Source of the DNA: G963674505 sp964575975
GTDB taxonomy: Bacteria > Desulfobacterota > Desulfobacteria > Desulfobacterales > SKZT01
Assembly: GCA_964575975.1 (NCBI GenBank)
Contig: CAZNTU010000254.1
Location: forward strand, 1 to 7,933
Reading direction: 5' to 3'
DNA length: 7,933 nt
Part shown: piece after piece, positions 1-7,375 of the stretch
Layout of the letters: every line of letters starts with the position of its first letter
Numbering within the stretch: the first letter of the stretch is position 1
The notes under the pieces: generated by a model
The model's input: the letters and a program-made list of their open reading frames with translations, nothing else
What the model was told of the DNA's origin: nothing
The model's database searches: none
Made by a program: the position numbers and the translations under genes

Positions 1-2425
1 TGGCGTCCAAAACAGTCGCTGTGACAATTGCGAAGTTGGAATGGTCCGACTTCACCGATGTGCGCGACAAGGAAAGGGTTAAGAATCCGGGAACGGCGGT
101 GAATGTCACTTGGGCTTGTCCCGAGACGGTACCGCTTTTTGCTGTCACGGTGGCCACTTCGGGCAAGTTGGAGCTGTAAAGCCGAACCGACGCCGCACCG
201 CCGGATGTTGACGCGGAAATCTTTTTCGCTCCGCCGTCGAACTTGCCCGCAGTGGTTTCGAAATCCACCCTGGTTCCGTTTTCCACGGGCTCTCCGTTGA
301 CATATTTGACCGTGGCAACAAGCTCGGAGTAAGCCGACCCATCGGCGACAATGCTCGAGGGAACGGCGGCGACAACAATGGAGCCAACCTCGACGGCTAC
401 GATATTGATAGTCGTTCTTCCGCGATTTCCGGTTACGGTTTCGGCTCTGACGGTCGTCACCCCCTCGGTTTTGGGGGCCGTGAAAGAGACCTGGGCCGTT
501 CCTCCGGATGTTAGAGCGGAGACGGGGGGCCCGATGGAGCCGCCGCCGGATTCGATGAAGAACGAAACACGTTCGCCATCGGCGACGGGATTTCCATTCG
601 CGTCGGTAACATCGGCCCTGAGCTGGGAGGTGGATACTCCGTCGGCGGTCAGAGTGCTCGGATTGGCTGTCAAATTCACCCGGAGAGGCGAACCGGCGAC
701 GAACTCGACCGAAACCGTCGCGGAAAACCCGCCAGCGGTCGCCGTTACCGTGGCTCGTCCTATGTTTGTCGAACTGGTAAGATTGACGCGCGCCACTCCG
801 TTTATAGTGCTCGCGCTCCTTGAGGACAGGGTCCCGGCGGAGGTGGTAAAATCCACCATCGTCCCATTGGGAACCGGGTTGTCTGTTATGTCCTTCACTG
901 TAGCGAAGATGGTCGCCTCCGAGTTTCCGTCGGCCACTATTTTCGAAGCGCCGGCTTCCAAGCTGATGCTGCCGACGGGAACGCCGAGCAAGGATATTTG
1001 GACCGTCGCCGAAGTGCCGCTCGCGTTTTTGGCCTCGATCACGACGTTTCCGGGGGCTCCTCCCGCAGTGTAGACTACGGAGGCGACGCCGTCGGAGGTC
1101 GAAGCGGAAGGACTGGAAAGGCTCCCCGATCCCGAGACTATCGAAAAGCTTATGATTTCGCCGTTGGAGACGGGATTTCCGTTCCCGTCGGTCACAATGG
1201 CGCGAACGTTGCTGGTGCTGACATTGTCCGCACCCAGGGAATTCGGCGAAGCCGTCAAAGCGATATTGGTCGTGCCGCCAGCGACGAAGTTGACTGTCAC
1301 CGATCGTGAAACACCTCCCACCGTTACTGTAACCGTGGAAGTCCCTACAATGGTAGTGCTGGTCAATGTGACCGTCGCCACACCGTTCAGGGTGTAGACT
1401 GTTATCGACGAACCTCCGCCCTGCGTCTGGGCTATCGCCGCTTGCGGAAAAAACACCGCGCCAAGCAACTGCATCGCCGTCTCGAAACCTCCGGCAGTTT
1501 CAGCCTTGAGCGTTCCTGCGATCGCCGCCCCGAGCGTTCCGGCAGTCGCGGTAAAAGTCACTGCGGTACCGTCTTGGACCGGGTTGCCGGAGGTGTCGGT
1601 TACACTTGCAGTTATCGATGTCTTAGATACTCCGTCGGCGAGTATGGAAGACGATCCAACTACCGTGGAAACGGATCCCACGGCGGCTCTGATCAACTCT
1701 ATTTGGACGGAACCCGAAACCGTGCCGCTCGTCGATTCGGCCGTAATAACCGCCGTTCCGACCTGCCTCGAAGCAGTATATTCGATGGTCGCCACTCCGT
1801 TCTGGGTTCTCGCGGAAAGAACCGAAATCGTGCCAGGCCCGGCCAGGCTGAAACTGATATTTTCGCCGTCCGCGACCGCATTTCCCTTCGAATCGGTCAC
1901 CATGGCTTTGATTGTGCTTTTGCTGACCCCGTCTGCGGTCAGGTTGTTCGGGGATGCGGCAAGCTGGATCTGGCTTGCGGACGCGGCCACGAAATTCACG
2001 GTCGTGCTGGCGTTCACTCCGTCGGCGGTCGCCGTGACCGTGGCTGTCCCGACGTTTGTGGCACTGGTCAGCATGACCCTCGCTCCGCCGTCCTTGGTGG
2101 TAAGCGTTGTCGAGGACTGTATGCCCGCCGCGGCGCTGTCGAGGTCGCCGGCGGTCGTGGTCACCGTTACCTTGATTCCGTCCTTGATCGGTTCTCCTTT
2201 GGTATCGACGACTTCAACAGTGATTCGCGTCTGCGACGAACCGTCCGCCACAATCGCGGCGGAACCGGACTTTACGGTAATGCTCTCTACTTTATCGGTC
2301 CCGGCGGCGCCACCTCCCCCGCCTCCGCCGCCGGAGCTGCATCCAATCTGAAACAAAAGAAAGGCGACCATCGACAACAACGCGAAAACCCTGCCACGAT
2401 TTGACATTCCCGATTTCCATTCCAT
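1..2425 (-). CDS. Ig-like (Big_1, invasin/intimin-type) repeat lipoprotein, 3' end off window
   Basis: The frame is open from an ATG at 2425 to the left edge: 808 codons with no stop. The start is supported by AGAGGA seven bases upstream. Residues 12-28 form a hydrophobic signal segment ending in FQIGC, so Cys29 is the likely lipidation site, although Gln at -3 is not canonical. Cys29 is followed by two Ser and eight Gly, a flexible tether. From residue 46 on, about 100-residue beta domains repeat with Big_1 hallmarks (ADG.S near the start, GNPV.DG mid-domain, NGVA.V.LTS, TVTA.. near the end). They alternate as type A (46-149, 249-385, 484-578, 679-778) and type B (150-248, 386-483, 579-678, 779 onward). 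By family, these proteins form stiff surface rods acting as adhesins or matrix components; the C-terminal effector region is not visible. It lies 38 bases after pilQ, so a pilus-linked or co-regulated surface role is inferred, not shown. Big_1 assignment is firm; function is not. Confidence 0.88.
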   Translation of the reverse strand, partial: MEWKSGMSNRGRVFALLSMVAFLLFQIGCSSGGGGGGGGAAGTDKVESITVKSGSAAIVADGSSQTRITVEVVDTKGEPIKDGIKVTVTTTAGDLDSAAAGIQSSTTLTTKDGGARVMLTSATNVGTATVTATADGVNASTTVNFVAASASQIQLAASPNNLTADGVSKSTIKAMVTDSKGNAVADGENISFSLAGPGTISVLSARTQNGVATIEYTASRQVGTAVITAESTSGTVSGSVQIELIRAAVGSVSTVVGSSSILADGVSKTSITASVTDTSGNPVQDGTAVTFTATAGTLGAAIAGTLKAETAGGFETAMQLLGAVFFPQAAIAQTQGGGSSITVYTLNGVATVTLTSTTIVGTSTVTVTVGGVSRSVTVNFVAGGTTNIALTASPNSLGADNVSTSNVRAIVTDGNGNPVSNGEIISFSIVSGSGSLSSPSASTSDGVASVVYTAGGAPGNVVIEAKNASGTSATVQISLLGVPVGSISLEAGASKIVADGNSEATIFATVKDITDNPVPNGTMVDFTTSAGTLSSRSASTINGVARVNLTSSTNIGRATVTATAGGFSATVSVEFVAGSPLRVNLTANPSTLTADGVSTSQLRADVTDANGNPVADGERVSFFIESGGGSIGPPVSALTSGGTAQVSFTAPKTEGVTTVRAETVTGNRGRTTINIVAVEVGSIVVAAVPSSIVADGSAYSELVATVKYVNGEPVENGTRVDFETTAGKFDGGAKKISASTSGGAASVRLYSSNLPEVATVTAKSGTVSGQAQVTFTAVPGFLTLSLSRTSVKSDHSNFAIVTATVLDA
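89..2290 (-). repeat. Alternating A/B array of Ig-like domain repeats
   Basis: This coding repeat array lies inside the Ig-like lipoprotein gene. Type A domains open with V.SI/VS and close with V.FVA; their starts map near 2290, 1681, 976 and 388. Type B domains open with a pattern like LTASPNSLGAD and close with a V.I.L strand; their starts map near 1975, 1270, 688 and 88. The A-to-A steps are about 609, 705 and 588 bases. The long step is explained by an extra segment in the second A domain. Matching DNA stretches persist between copies, for example around 731-770, 1321-1370 and 2016-2060 on the plus strand. The pattern implies that the duplicated unit was an A-B pair rather than a single domain. 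Confidence 0.8.
1391..1513 (-). other. Signal-peptide-like insertion inside the second A-type Ig domain
   Basis: The third A domain has eight residues between its AGTL and NGVA motifs; the second A domain has 48. The excess of about 40 residues (roughly 305-345) includes a hydrophobic stretch, MQLLGAVFFPQAAIAQTQ (318-335), that resembles the hydrophobic core and A-x-A end of a Sec signal peptide, followed by GGGSS. The reading frame is kept on both sides. It may be a long loop between beta strands, a membrane-contacting loop, or a remnant of an inserted N-terminus. No function is assigned. Confidence 0.6.
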
Positions 2426-2432
2426 CCTAAAA

Positions 2433-2438
2433 TCCTCT
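2433..2438 (-). promoter_or_regulatory. Ribosome binding site of the Ig-like lipoprotein gene
   Basis: AGAGGA on the minus strand sits seven bases before the ATG at 2425. This favours that start over the in-frame ATG at 2407, which has only a weak GGGA close upstream. The 38-base gap between the pilQ stop (2464) and this ATG holds this site and no hairpin-plus-T-run terminator, so read-through from pilQ is expected. Confidence 0.65.
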
Positions 2439-2463
2439 TACATGTCCAAGGTTAACTTGTTTT

Positions 2464-5400
2464 CTAAACATCTCTTTGTTCGAGCTGCATTATTCTGGGT
2501 GTCAAGAAGATCAACAGTTCCTCTTTTCGGCTCTCTTTCTTGTCCCATTTGAAGAGCCAGCTTAAAACCGGTATTTTGTACAATCCTGGAACCCCGGCTA
2601 CCTTATCCTGGTCGGTAGTCTGCAAAATGCCGCCGATGACGATGGTTTCGCCGTCGTTCACCAGCAATTCCGTCTCGGCTTCCTTTGTAGCCAGAGAAGG
2701 CACGCGGTCCACCAGCGAAAATTCGGCTATTTCGTTTTTCGTGATGAATACCCTGAGAGAAATCCGGCTGTCGGGGGTGACATGAGGCGTAACTTCCAAA
2801 AGCAGATCGACTTTCTTGAATTCCACATTCGCTTTGCCGTTGTCGTCTACGACCGCATACGGCACCTCTCGCCCTTGTTTTATGGTCGCCTTTTTGTTGT
2901 CGAGCGTCATTACTTTCGGAGCCGAGACGACCTTGCCCTCACCTTGGGATTCCATGGCGCCTAACTGGGCGTCTATAGTGAGAGGAGTGCCGAAAATCCT
3001 TTTGAATTGGAATCCGATGGTCCCGGTGTCCGGGACGGGTAGATTCACGGCCGTGTCGTACGCCCATGTGCCTCCAAGCGCGTCGTAGCCTCTTTGGGGA
3101 CCGATGCCAGCCCTCGGGTCGTTGTTGGGAATTCCGCTATCCATAGTCCATTCGATTCCGATCTCCCTCGAAAAGGTGCTGCTGGCTTCGACAATCCTGG
3201 CCTCGATGATCACCTGCGGGGTAACCTTGTCAAGCCTTTGGACTATTTCTCGGGCCTGCCTGACTTTCTCGGCCGTGTCGGTCATAATAACCATGTTGGT
3301 GCGCCCGTCGACGCTAAGCTTTCCGCGGTCCGGGGTGGCGATATTTTCCAGGTGCGGCAGAATTTCCGATCGAGCGTCGGAGTAGTTTATCGGTATATAT
3401 TCGGTCAACAGCGGTTCGAGCGCCCTTTCCTGTTCCCTGGCCTTGGCCTCCGCCTCCAGCTTGGCCTGCAAGTCCTGTTCTTCCTTCGTTATCGTCGTTG
3501 TTTTGGCAATGCGGATTATGTCGCCCTCCTCTACCTTCCCCAATTGGTTCATCTTGAGAACGAGATCCAAGACTTGGTCCCAAGGAACGGGCTTTTCCAA
3601 AGTAAGAGTCACCGAACCGTCCACATCTTTGTCGATGGCGAAGTTTTTTCCGCTGACCTCCCGCAAAATCCGAAATACGTTTTTAATATCCGTCTCGAAG
3701 AAATCGAGGGCTATTTTTTCTCCCGTGTACCCTTTCACAGGCATCTCCTGAATGGCAGATTTCGGGTCGAACCCGGCTCCGGCGGTGGATACCGGGCCAA
3801 GGGGCGGAGTGGCCGAGGAAACGATAGCGGTTTCGGCGAGGGGTTCCGCCATTGCCTGCTGCCATGACGGAAGACTGGCTTCCTCCAAAGGTTTGGGCGG
3901 AATCGAGGAGGCTTCGAAGTTGACAAGCAGATCGTTGCCGAACGCTTCGACTTGATATGGCGTCTTTTCCCTCATTTCGACGGAAATAATCAAGTCTTTC
4001 ATGGAAGAGGTCTGAATCGGCAGGATGCGATCCACGGCGCTTTCGAACCGAGTCGTAATCAACGGCCTCTTTTGGTGTTCGGCAATTCGCGTTTCGAAAA
4101 GCTTCACAACCAATTTTTTATCGGAGATTTCTTTTATTTCGTATCGAATGGGGCGGGCGGCGCCAATCAGAAGAGTAGATTCTCCGGCGGGTCTGCTGGA
4201 AAAATCTATTCTTTTTATCCAATTGGGTCCCGAGTAGGCGGCGAGTTCGACATTCTCCTTCCGGACAGGTTGGGCGGAAACGGCTTGGCGGTCGGCTGCT
4301 TCGTCCGCCGATTTCGGAGCGAACTCATCCGTCCCGGCGCTTGCGACGAGTATCTCCGACGACGAAGATTTCCCCCCGACCACTTCGGCCTCCGCCAATA
4401 CCGGACCGGACCGGTTTTCAGACGGGGAGTCGATTTTAATTTCCAGCCCGTTTTCGGCAGGTCGGGCGGTAAAAGTAGACAACATGGAATCTTGGGTGTC
4501 GATTACCAAACGGACCTTTTCGGAATAGCCCATGTGACGAACTCTGCTCACGTTTTCGAAGTCGACAGGCACCATTTTTTCTTTTTTAAAGGGACTATGG
4601 AGGCCGAACATATCAACCACGATTCTTGCGGGCCTATCGCCGAAGTTCTTTAAAGTGAACACGTTGTATTTATCGACCGGTGCGGAGGTTCCCACGGAAA
4701 CCAATAGGCTGTCGCCAATCGGTGTTGCAGATACCGAGGACAGCGTGTTTTTTCTTTTTACAGTTGCGGAAACGGAGCTTGAATCCACTTCCGACTTTCC
4801 CGAAGAAGCAGCTCCGGCTGCCTTATCCGCAGATGGCTCCGAGAGTTCGGCCACAGCCACAGTTTCCCCGGACATGGCGACTACATCCTGTCGTGAAAGA
4901 TCGGACTCTTTAAGAGCCGTTTCCCGAGTGGCGTCTTCGGATACTTGCGTAACTTGCGCATCGGTTTTGCCGGAGTCGATCAAGACGGTGGCTTCCTCCC
5001 CGTTTTTCTCCCCGACCTTGTTCTCCGTCTCGCTTTTGTCGGCCACAGCAATTCTTAACCCGTCTATAGAAGGCGTTGCGAGAAAGTTCGCCAAGTATTG
5101 ATTCCGGGTATCGACCACCAATCGAATCCTGTCTTTATATCCCTTAAAGCGTACTCTTTCAACGAAGTTCGAACCCAATTCGATTTTCCTCTCCTTCTCG
5201 AATCCGGCATTTACGTTGAAGAGATCAAATACAATCCTAGCGGGATTCTCAACGCTTTCCTCGACCGTGAAAGATTCGAAATCCGTGACACTGCCATCGG
5301 CTCGCACGATAATCTCGACGAATTCGTCTTTCGCGACCGCCTCCACGTCCGATATATGGGTAGCCTGTTTATCTTCGGTGGAGATAACCGATTCGGTTCC

Positions 5401-5925
5401 GGCGCCGAATTCCGGCTTATCGATCGCTGCCGTGGCATCCGAAGCGGAGGAAATCGCGGAGGAAGCTACATTCTCGGTATGGGAGTTTTTCGAAAAGGAC
5501 GCCACGAGAGTGTTTCCGATCGCTTCCACCTCGAAAGCAACATCCTTCTTCAATGATATTTCGATTCGCGAAGCGACTGCATTGGAAATGGATTCGGAAA
5601 CGCCGACGGAAGAAATTATTTCGTTTTCTTCCACTTCCCCTACTTTGGCGTCGTCTAAGGATGCCCCTTGCAGATGCAAAACAACGCTCAGTGGATATGG
5701 CTGCCGGATGGGAGTACACTCAAGATGCCGGTTTCCCTCGATGATCACCTTTACCTTCCCATCCTCTTCGACGGCGTGAATCGAATGAATACGCGCCGTT
5801 TCCCCAGCCTCTTTCAGAGCCATTTCGGTTCCGACGCATCCGATCGCCAAAACGAACGCCAAAAACGACAAGCTTGCCATCACGCGGATTAAAGCCGCGT
5901 GCGAGTTTCCGATTCCACGTTCCAT
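2464..5925 (-). CDS. pilQ: Type IV pilus outer-membrane secretin PilQ, AMIN-expanded
   Basis: PilQ forms the outer-membrane ring through which the type IV pilus is extruded. From the ATG at 5925 it has 1153 residues, against roughly 700-900 for well-known PilQ proteins. Order: hydrophobic signal segment (about 12-29) ending in LAIGC (Cys30, possible lipobox); four AMIN-like domains (46-145, 191-295, 395-498, 569-670) separated by Ala/Ser/Glu-rich linkers; N0/STN domain (737-812, DFFETDIKNVFRILREVSG); a charged helix (813-835); N1 domain (843-910, ending VTPQVIIEARIVEAS); secretin core (979-1147) with SAPKVMTLDNKKATIKQG and the C-terminal signature VPGLYKIPVLSWLF then ELLIFLTPRI. AMIN domains bind peptidoglycan in related proteins. 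The ATG is preferred over an in-frame TTG at 5940 because it follows the pilP stop by one base and has GGAG nine bases upstream. Identification is firm; lipidation is uncertain. Confidence 0.97.
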   Translation of the reverse strand: MERGIGNSHAALIRVMASLSFLAFVLAIGCVGTEMALKEAGETARIHSIHAVEEDGKVKVIIEGNRHLECTPIRQPYPLSVVLHLQGASLDDAKVGEVEENEIISSVGVSESISNAVASRIEISLKKDVAFEVEAIGNTLVASFSKNSHTENVASSAISSASDATAAIDKPEFGAGTESVISTEDKQATHISDVEAVAKDEFVEIIVRADGSVTDFESFTVEESVENPARIVFDLFNVNAGFEKERKIELGSNFVERVRFKGYKDRIRLVVDTRNQYLANFLATPSIDGLRIAVADKSETENKVGEKNGEEATVLIDSGKTDAQVTQVSEDATRETALKESDLSRQDVVAMSGETVAVAELSEPSADKAAGAASSGKSEVDSSSVSATVKRKNTLSSVSATPIGDSLLVSVGTSAPVDKYNVFTLKNFGDRPARIVVDMFGLHSPFKKEKMVPVDFENVSRVRHMGYSEKVRLVIDTQDSMLSTFTARPAENGLEIKIDSPSENRSGPVLAEAEVVGGKSSSSEILVASAGTDEFAPKSADEAADRQAVSAQPVRKENVELAAYSGPNWIKRIDFSSRPAGESTLLIGAARPIRYEIKEISDKKLVVKLFETRIAEHQKRPLITTRFESAVDRILPIQTSSMKDLIISVEMREKTPYQVEAFGNDLLVNFEASSIPPKPLEEASLPSWQQAMAEPLAETAIVSSATPPLGPVSTAGAGFDPKSAIQEMPVKGYTGEKIALDFFETDIKNVFRILREVSGKNFAIDKDVDGSVTLTLEKPVPWDQVLDLVLKMNQLGKVEEGDIIRIAKTTTITKEEQDLQAKLEAEAKAREQERALEPLLTEYIPINYSDARSEILPHLENIATPDRGKLSVDGRTNMVIMTDTAEKVRQAREIVQRLDKVTPQVIIEARIVEASSTFSREIGIEWTMDSGIPNNDPRAGIGPQRGYDALGGTWAYDTAVNLPVPDTGTIGFQFKRIFGTPLTIDAQLGAMESQGEGKVVSAPKVMTLDNKKATIKQGREVPYAVVDDNGKANVEFKKVDLLLEVTPHVTPDSRISLRVFITKNEIAEFSLVDRVPSLATKEAETELLVNDGETIVIGGILQTTDQDKVAGVPGLYKIPVLSWLFKWDKKESRKEELLIFLTPRIMQLEQRDV

Positions 5926-5926
5926 G

Positions 5927-6715
5927 TCAATCTTCTCCAAAAGGTTTTTGAAGTTTGAGTTCCCTTTTTTCGAGTTCCAATTTTCCTAACACATCCTCTA
6001 CTTCTTCCTCGACGACCACCCTATCCCGCAAAATTTCGGTTACCCTTCCCCCGTTTGTGCCTATATAAGTTCCTTTCGAAATAATGTAACCTTTTCCGGA
6101 AGCTTCCTGTACCAGGCCTCTGTCCCCGCTCTCTGCCTGGATAATCCCCACCAGTTTCAACTGGCTCAATTCGATTCGTTCCAACGGAGTTCTCGGCATT
6201 CGTTTCTTTCTCTCCTTCTTTTCCACGTCTGCGGGGGGAGCGTTCACCTCGGGCTCGTCCTTGAACAAAGGCATAAAAGGATCGATTTTATTGGACGGAT
6301 CGTACAGGGGGGATATTTTTGCGAAACCTGCGGTCAGCATTGAATTTTCCTGGGCGGCCAAATCCGGCGGGGCGGTGTCGTCTTCGGCCTTTTTTTCCAA
6401 CAAGGTCGCGTCATTCGCTTCGGCCAATACGTCCGTAGCTTTCGCATCGGCCTTGCCTTGTTCGGCGGGACTTTCTTCCGGCAAAGCTATTTTTTCAGTA
6501 ACGTTTGTTCCGCTTGGTTCGACAACGCCTGCGGATGCCGCACCGGCCGGCATCCCTTTGGCCTTTTCGGCACCTCCGGAATCGACCTCGATCTTTTTGC
6601 TCACGACTTTGGGTTGTGGAGGAGGATCTTTCTTCTTTTCGCAGCCCTGAAACAAAAACGTAAAGGCAAAGCACAGAAAGATGGCGATTGTCTTGGCAAT
6701 AGGCTTGAAGTCCAT
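5927..6715 (-). CDS. pilP: Type IV pilus assembly lipoprotein PilP
   Basis: PilP is the inner-membrane lipoprotein that links the PilN-PilO heterodimer to the periplasmic domains of PilQ. The protein has 262 residues, longer than the roughly 175 of Pseudomonas PilP. Residues 9-24 are hydrophobic and end in LFQGC, making Cys25 the likely lipidated residue; Phe at -3 and Gln at -2 are atypical for a lipobox. A Pro/Lys then Ala/Glu/Asp-rich disordered region (26-125) accounts for the extra length. The conserved YDPSNKIDPFMPLF (138-151) and TPLERIELSQLKLVGII (176-192) precede the C-terminal beta-sandwich (to about 257), which contains GLVQEASGKGYIISKG and the GTYIGTNGGRV turn. It starts 23 bases after the pilO stop without a clear Shine-Dalgarno sequence and ends one base before pilQ. 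Family assignment is strong from motifs and gene order. Confidence 0.95.
   Translation of the reverse strand: MDFKPIAKTIAIFLCFAFTFLFQGCEKKKDPPPQPKVVSKKIEVDSGGAEKAKGMPAGAASAGVVEPSGTNVTEKIALPEESPAEQGKADAKATDVLAEANDATLLEKKAEDDTAPPDLAAQENSMLTAGFAKISPLYDPSNKIDPFMPLFKDEPEVNAPPADVEKKERKKRMPRTPLERIELSQLKLVGIIQAESGDRGLVQEASGKGYIISKGTYIGTNGGRVTEILRDRVVVEEEVEDVLGKLELEKRELKLQKPFGED
5932..5938 (-). promoter_or_regulatory. Ribosome binding site of pilQ, inside the end of pilP
   Basis: GGAGAAG on the minus strand overlaps the last codons of pilP and lies at good distance from the ATG at 5925 (nine bases after GGAG). The order is pilP stop TGA, one base, then ATG, typical of translational coupling. The in-frame TTG at 5940-5938 overlaps the first G of this site and has no good site of its own, so it is unlikely to be the start. 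Confidence 0.65.
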
Positions 6716-6738
6716 GGTTAAACGCCGCTTTTTGTTGA

Positions 6739-7353
6739 TTATTTTTTAGGCTCTTCTTTAACTTCCGAGTCCAAAAACCTGTAAGTTACAGCCGTGCATT
6801 CTATTTTTAGATCGCCTGGTTTGTCGGTTGACGCGATACTTATGTCTTTGATGTTTACGATCCTAGAGAGTCTTGCCACTCTATCGAAAAATAGGGCCAA
6901 GTTATGAAATCCGCCTTTGACCTGAATGGATACCGGTATTTCGGCGTAAAATTCGATTGTTTTGTCCGGGTTGGGTTTGAACAGCAAAAATTCCAGACCG
7001 GAATCCTGCCCGGATTTGGATATGCCTTCCAACAAAGACGGTATTTCTTTCTTTTCGGGAAGCGCGTTCATGGCTATTTTAAATTCGTCCTCCGCCTCCT
7101 TCATTTCCTGTTTAAAGCGCGTCAATTGCTTTGCATTTTGCTTCGCCGTTCGCAGTTCCTCGTCCACTTTTCGTTGCTTGGCGTTCAAACCGTCGATTTC
7201 CTTGAACTTGGGCATGTAGGACAGATAAAAGAAACCGCCTATCAGCAGAAGGAAAGTTCCAATGCAAATCAAAATTCTTTGCATTCTGGTCAACCGACTG
7301 ACCTTTTCGAAAATCGGCTCCAATGATTTGGCTGAAAAGTTAATTTTTTTCAT
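6739..7353 (-). CDS. pilO: Type IV pilus inner-membrane protein PilO
   Basis: PilO pairs with PilN in the inner membrane, and their periplasmic domains hold PilP and set the alignment between motor and secretin. The 204 residues are the usual PilO length. There is a short basic cytoplasmic N-terminus (1-25), one membrane helix (about 26-46, rich in I, L, G and F), a charged coiled coil (about 48-95), then the periplasmic ferredoxin-like core. Family-typical stretches are ALPEKKEIPSLLEGISKSG (97-115), FLLFKPNP (122-129), and the run around 137-172 with IPVSIQVKGGFHNLALFFD. The ATG at 7353 follows the pilN stop by 22 bases. A G-rich GGGGGAG lies 14 bases upstream, rather far for a ribosome binding site, so initiation may depend on coupling to pilN. 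No missing elements are apparent. Confidence 0.95.
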   Translation of the reverse strand: MKKINFSAKSLEPIFEKVSRLTRMQRILICIGTFLLLIGGFFYLSYMPKFKEIDGLNAKQRKVDEELRTAKQNAKQLTRFKQEMKEAEDEFKIAMNALPEKKEIPSLLEGISKSGQDSGLEFLLFKPNPDKTIEFYAEIPVSIQVKGGFHNLALFFDRVARLSRIVNIKDISIASTDKPGDLKIECTAVTYRFLDSEVKEEPKK

Positions 7354-7375
7354 GTCTTAGATAGCTTCTCCCCCG

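Noticed and set aside
351..1073. Long plus-strand open frame of 240 codons opposite the Ig-like gene
   Set aside because: The opposite strand carries a continuous Big_1 repeat frame with clear domain motifs. This frame is its antisense reflection: Val/Thr/Ala codons read as Thr/Val/Ser-like codons and the repeat lacks antisense stops. No ribosome binding site or known domain was seen.
1442..2404. Plus-strand open frames of 320 and 281 codons (the second at 1506-2351)
   Set aside because: Both are antisense to the start of the Ig-like lipoprotein gene. The 320-codon frame is Arg/Gly-rich and low in hydrophobic pattern, typical of a shadow frame; the other mirrors the repeats.
2405..2407. Second in-frame ATG as the start of the Ig-like gene
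   Set aside because: It would give a compact signal peptide (MSNRGRVFALL...), but the ATG at 2425 has the better-spaced AGAGGA. It stays a possible alternative and does not change the mature protein.
1..2425. CRISPR-like or mobile-element origin for the repeated DNA
   Set aside because: The repeat period is about 300/600 bases, it is in frame, diverged, and explained by protein domains. There are no short direct repeats with spacers, terminal inverted repeats or transposase.
2426..2463. Terminator between pilQ and the Ig-like gene
   Set aside because: The 38 bases contain a small palindrome GTTAAC but no GC-rich hairpin followed by a T run on the coding strand.
3094..4653. Plus-strand open frames of 257 and 233 codons inside pilQ
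   Set aside because: They lie entirely antisense to conserved PilQ domains (AMIN, N0, N1) and show no recognizable motifs.
5926..5940. TTG at 5940 as the pilQ start, overlapping pilP
   Set aside because: It adds only five residues, would overlap pilP by 14 bases, and uses bases that serve better as the ribosome binding site of the ATG at 5925.
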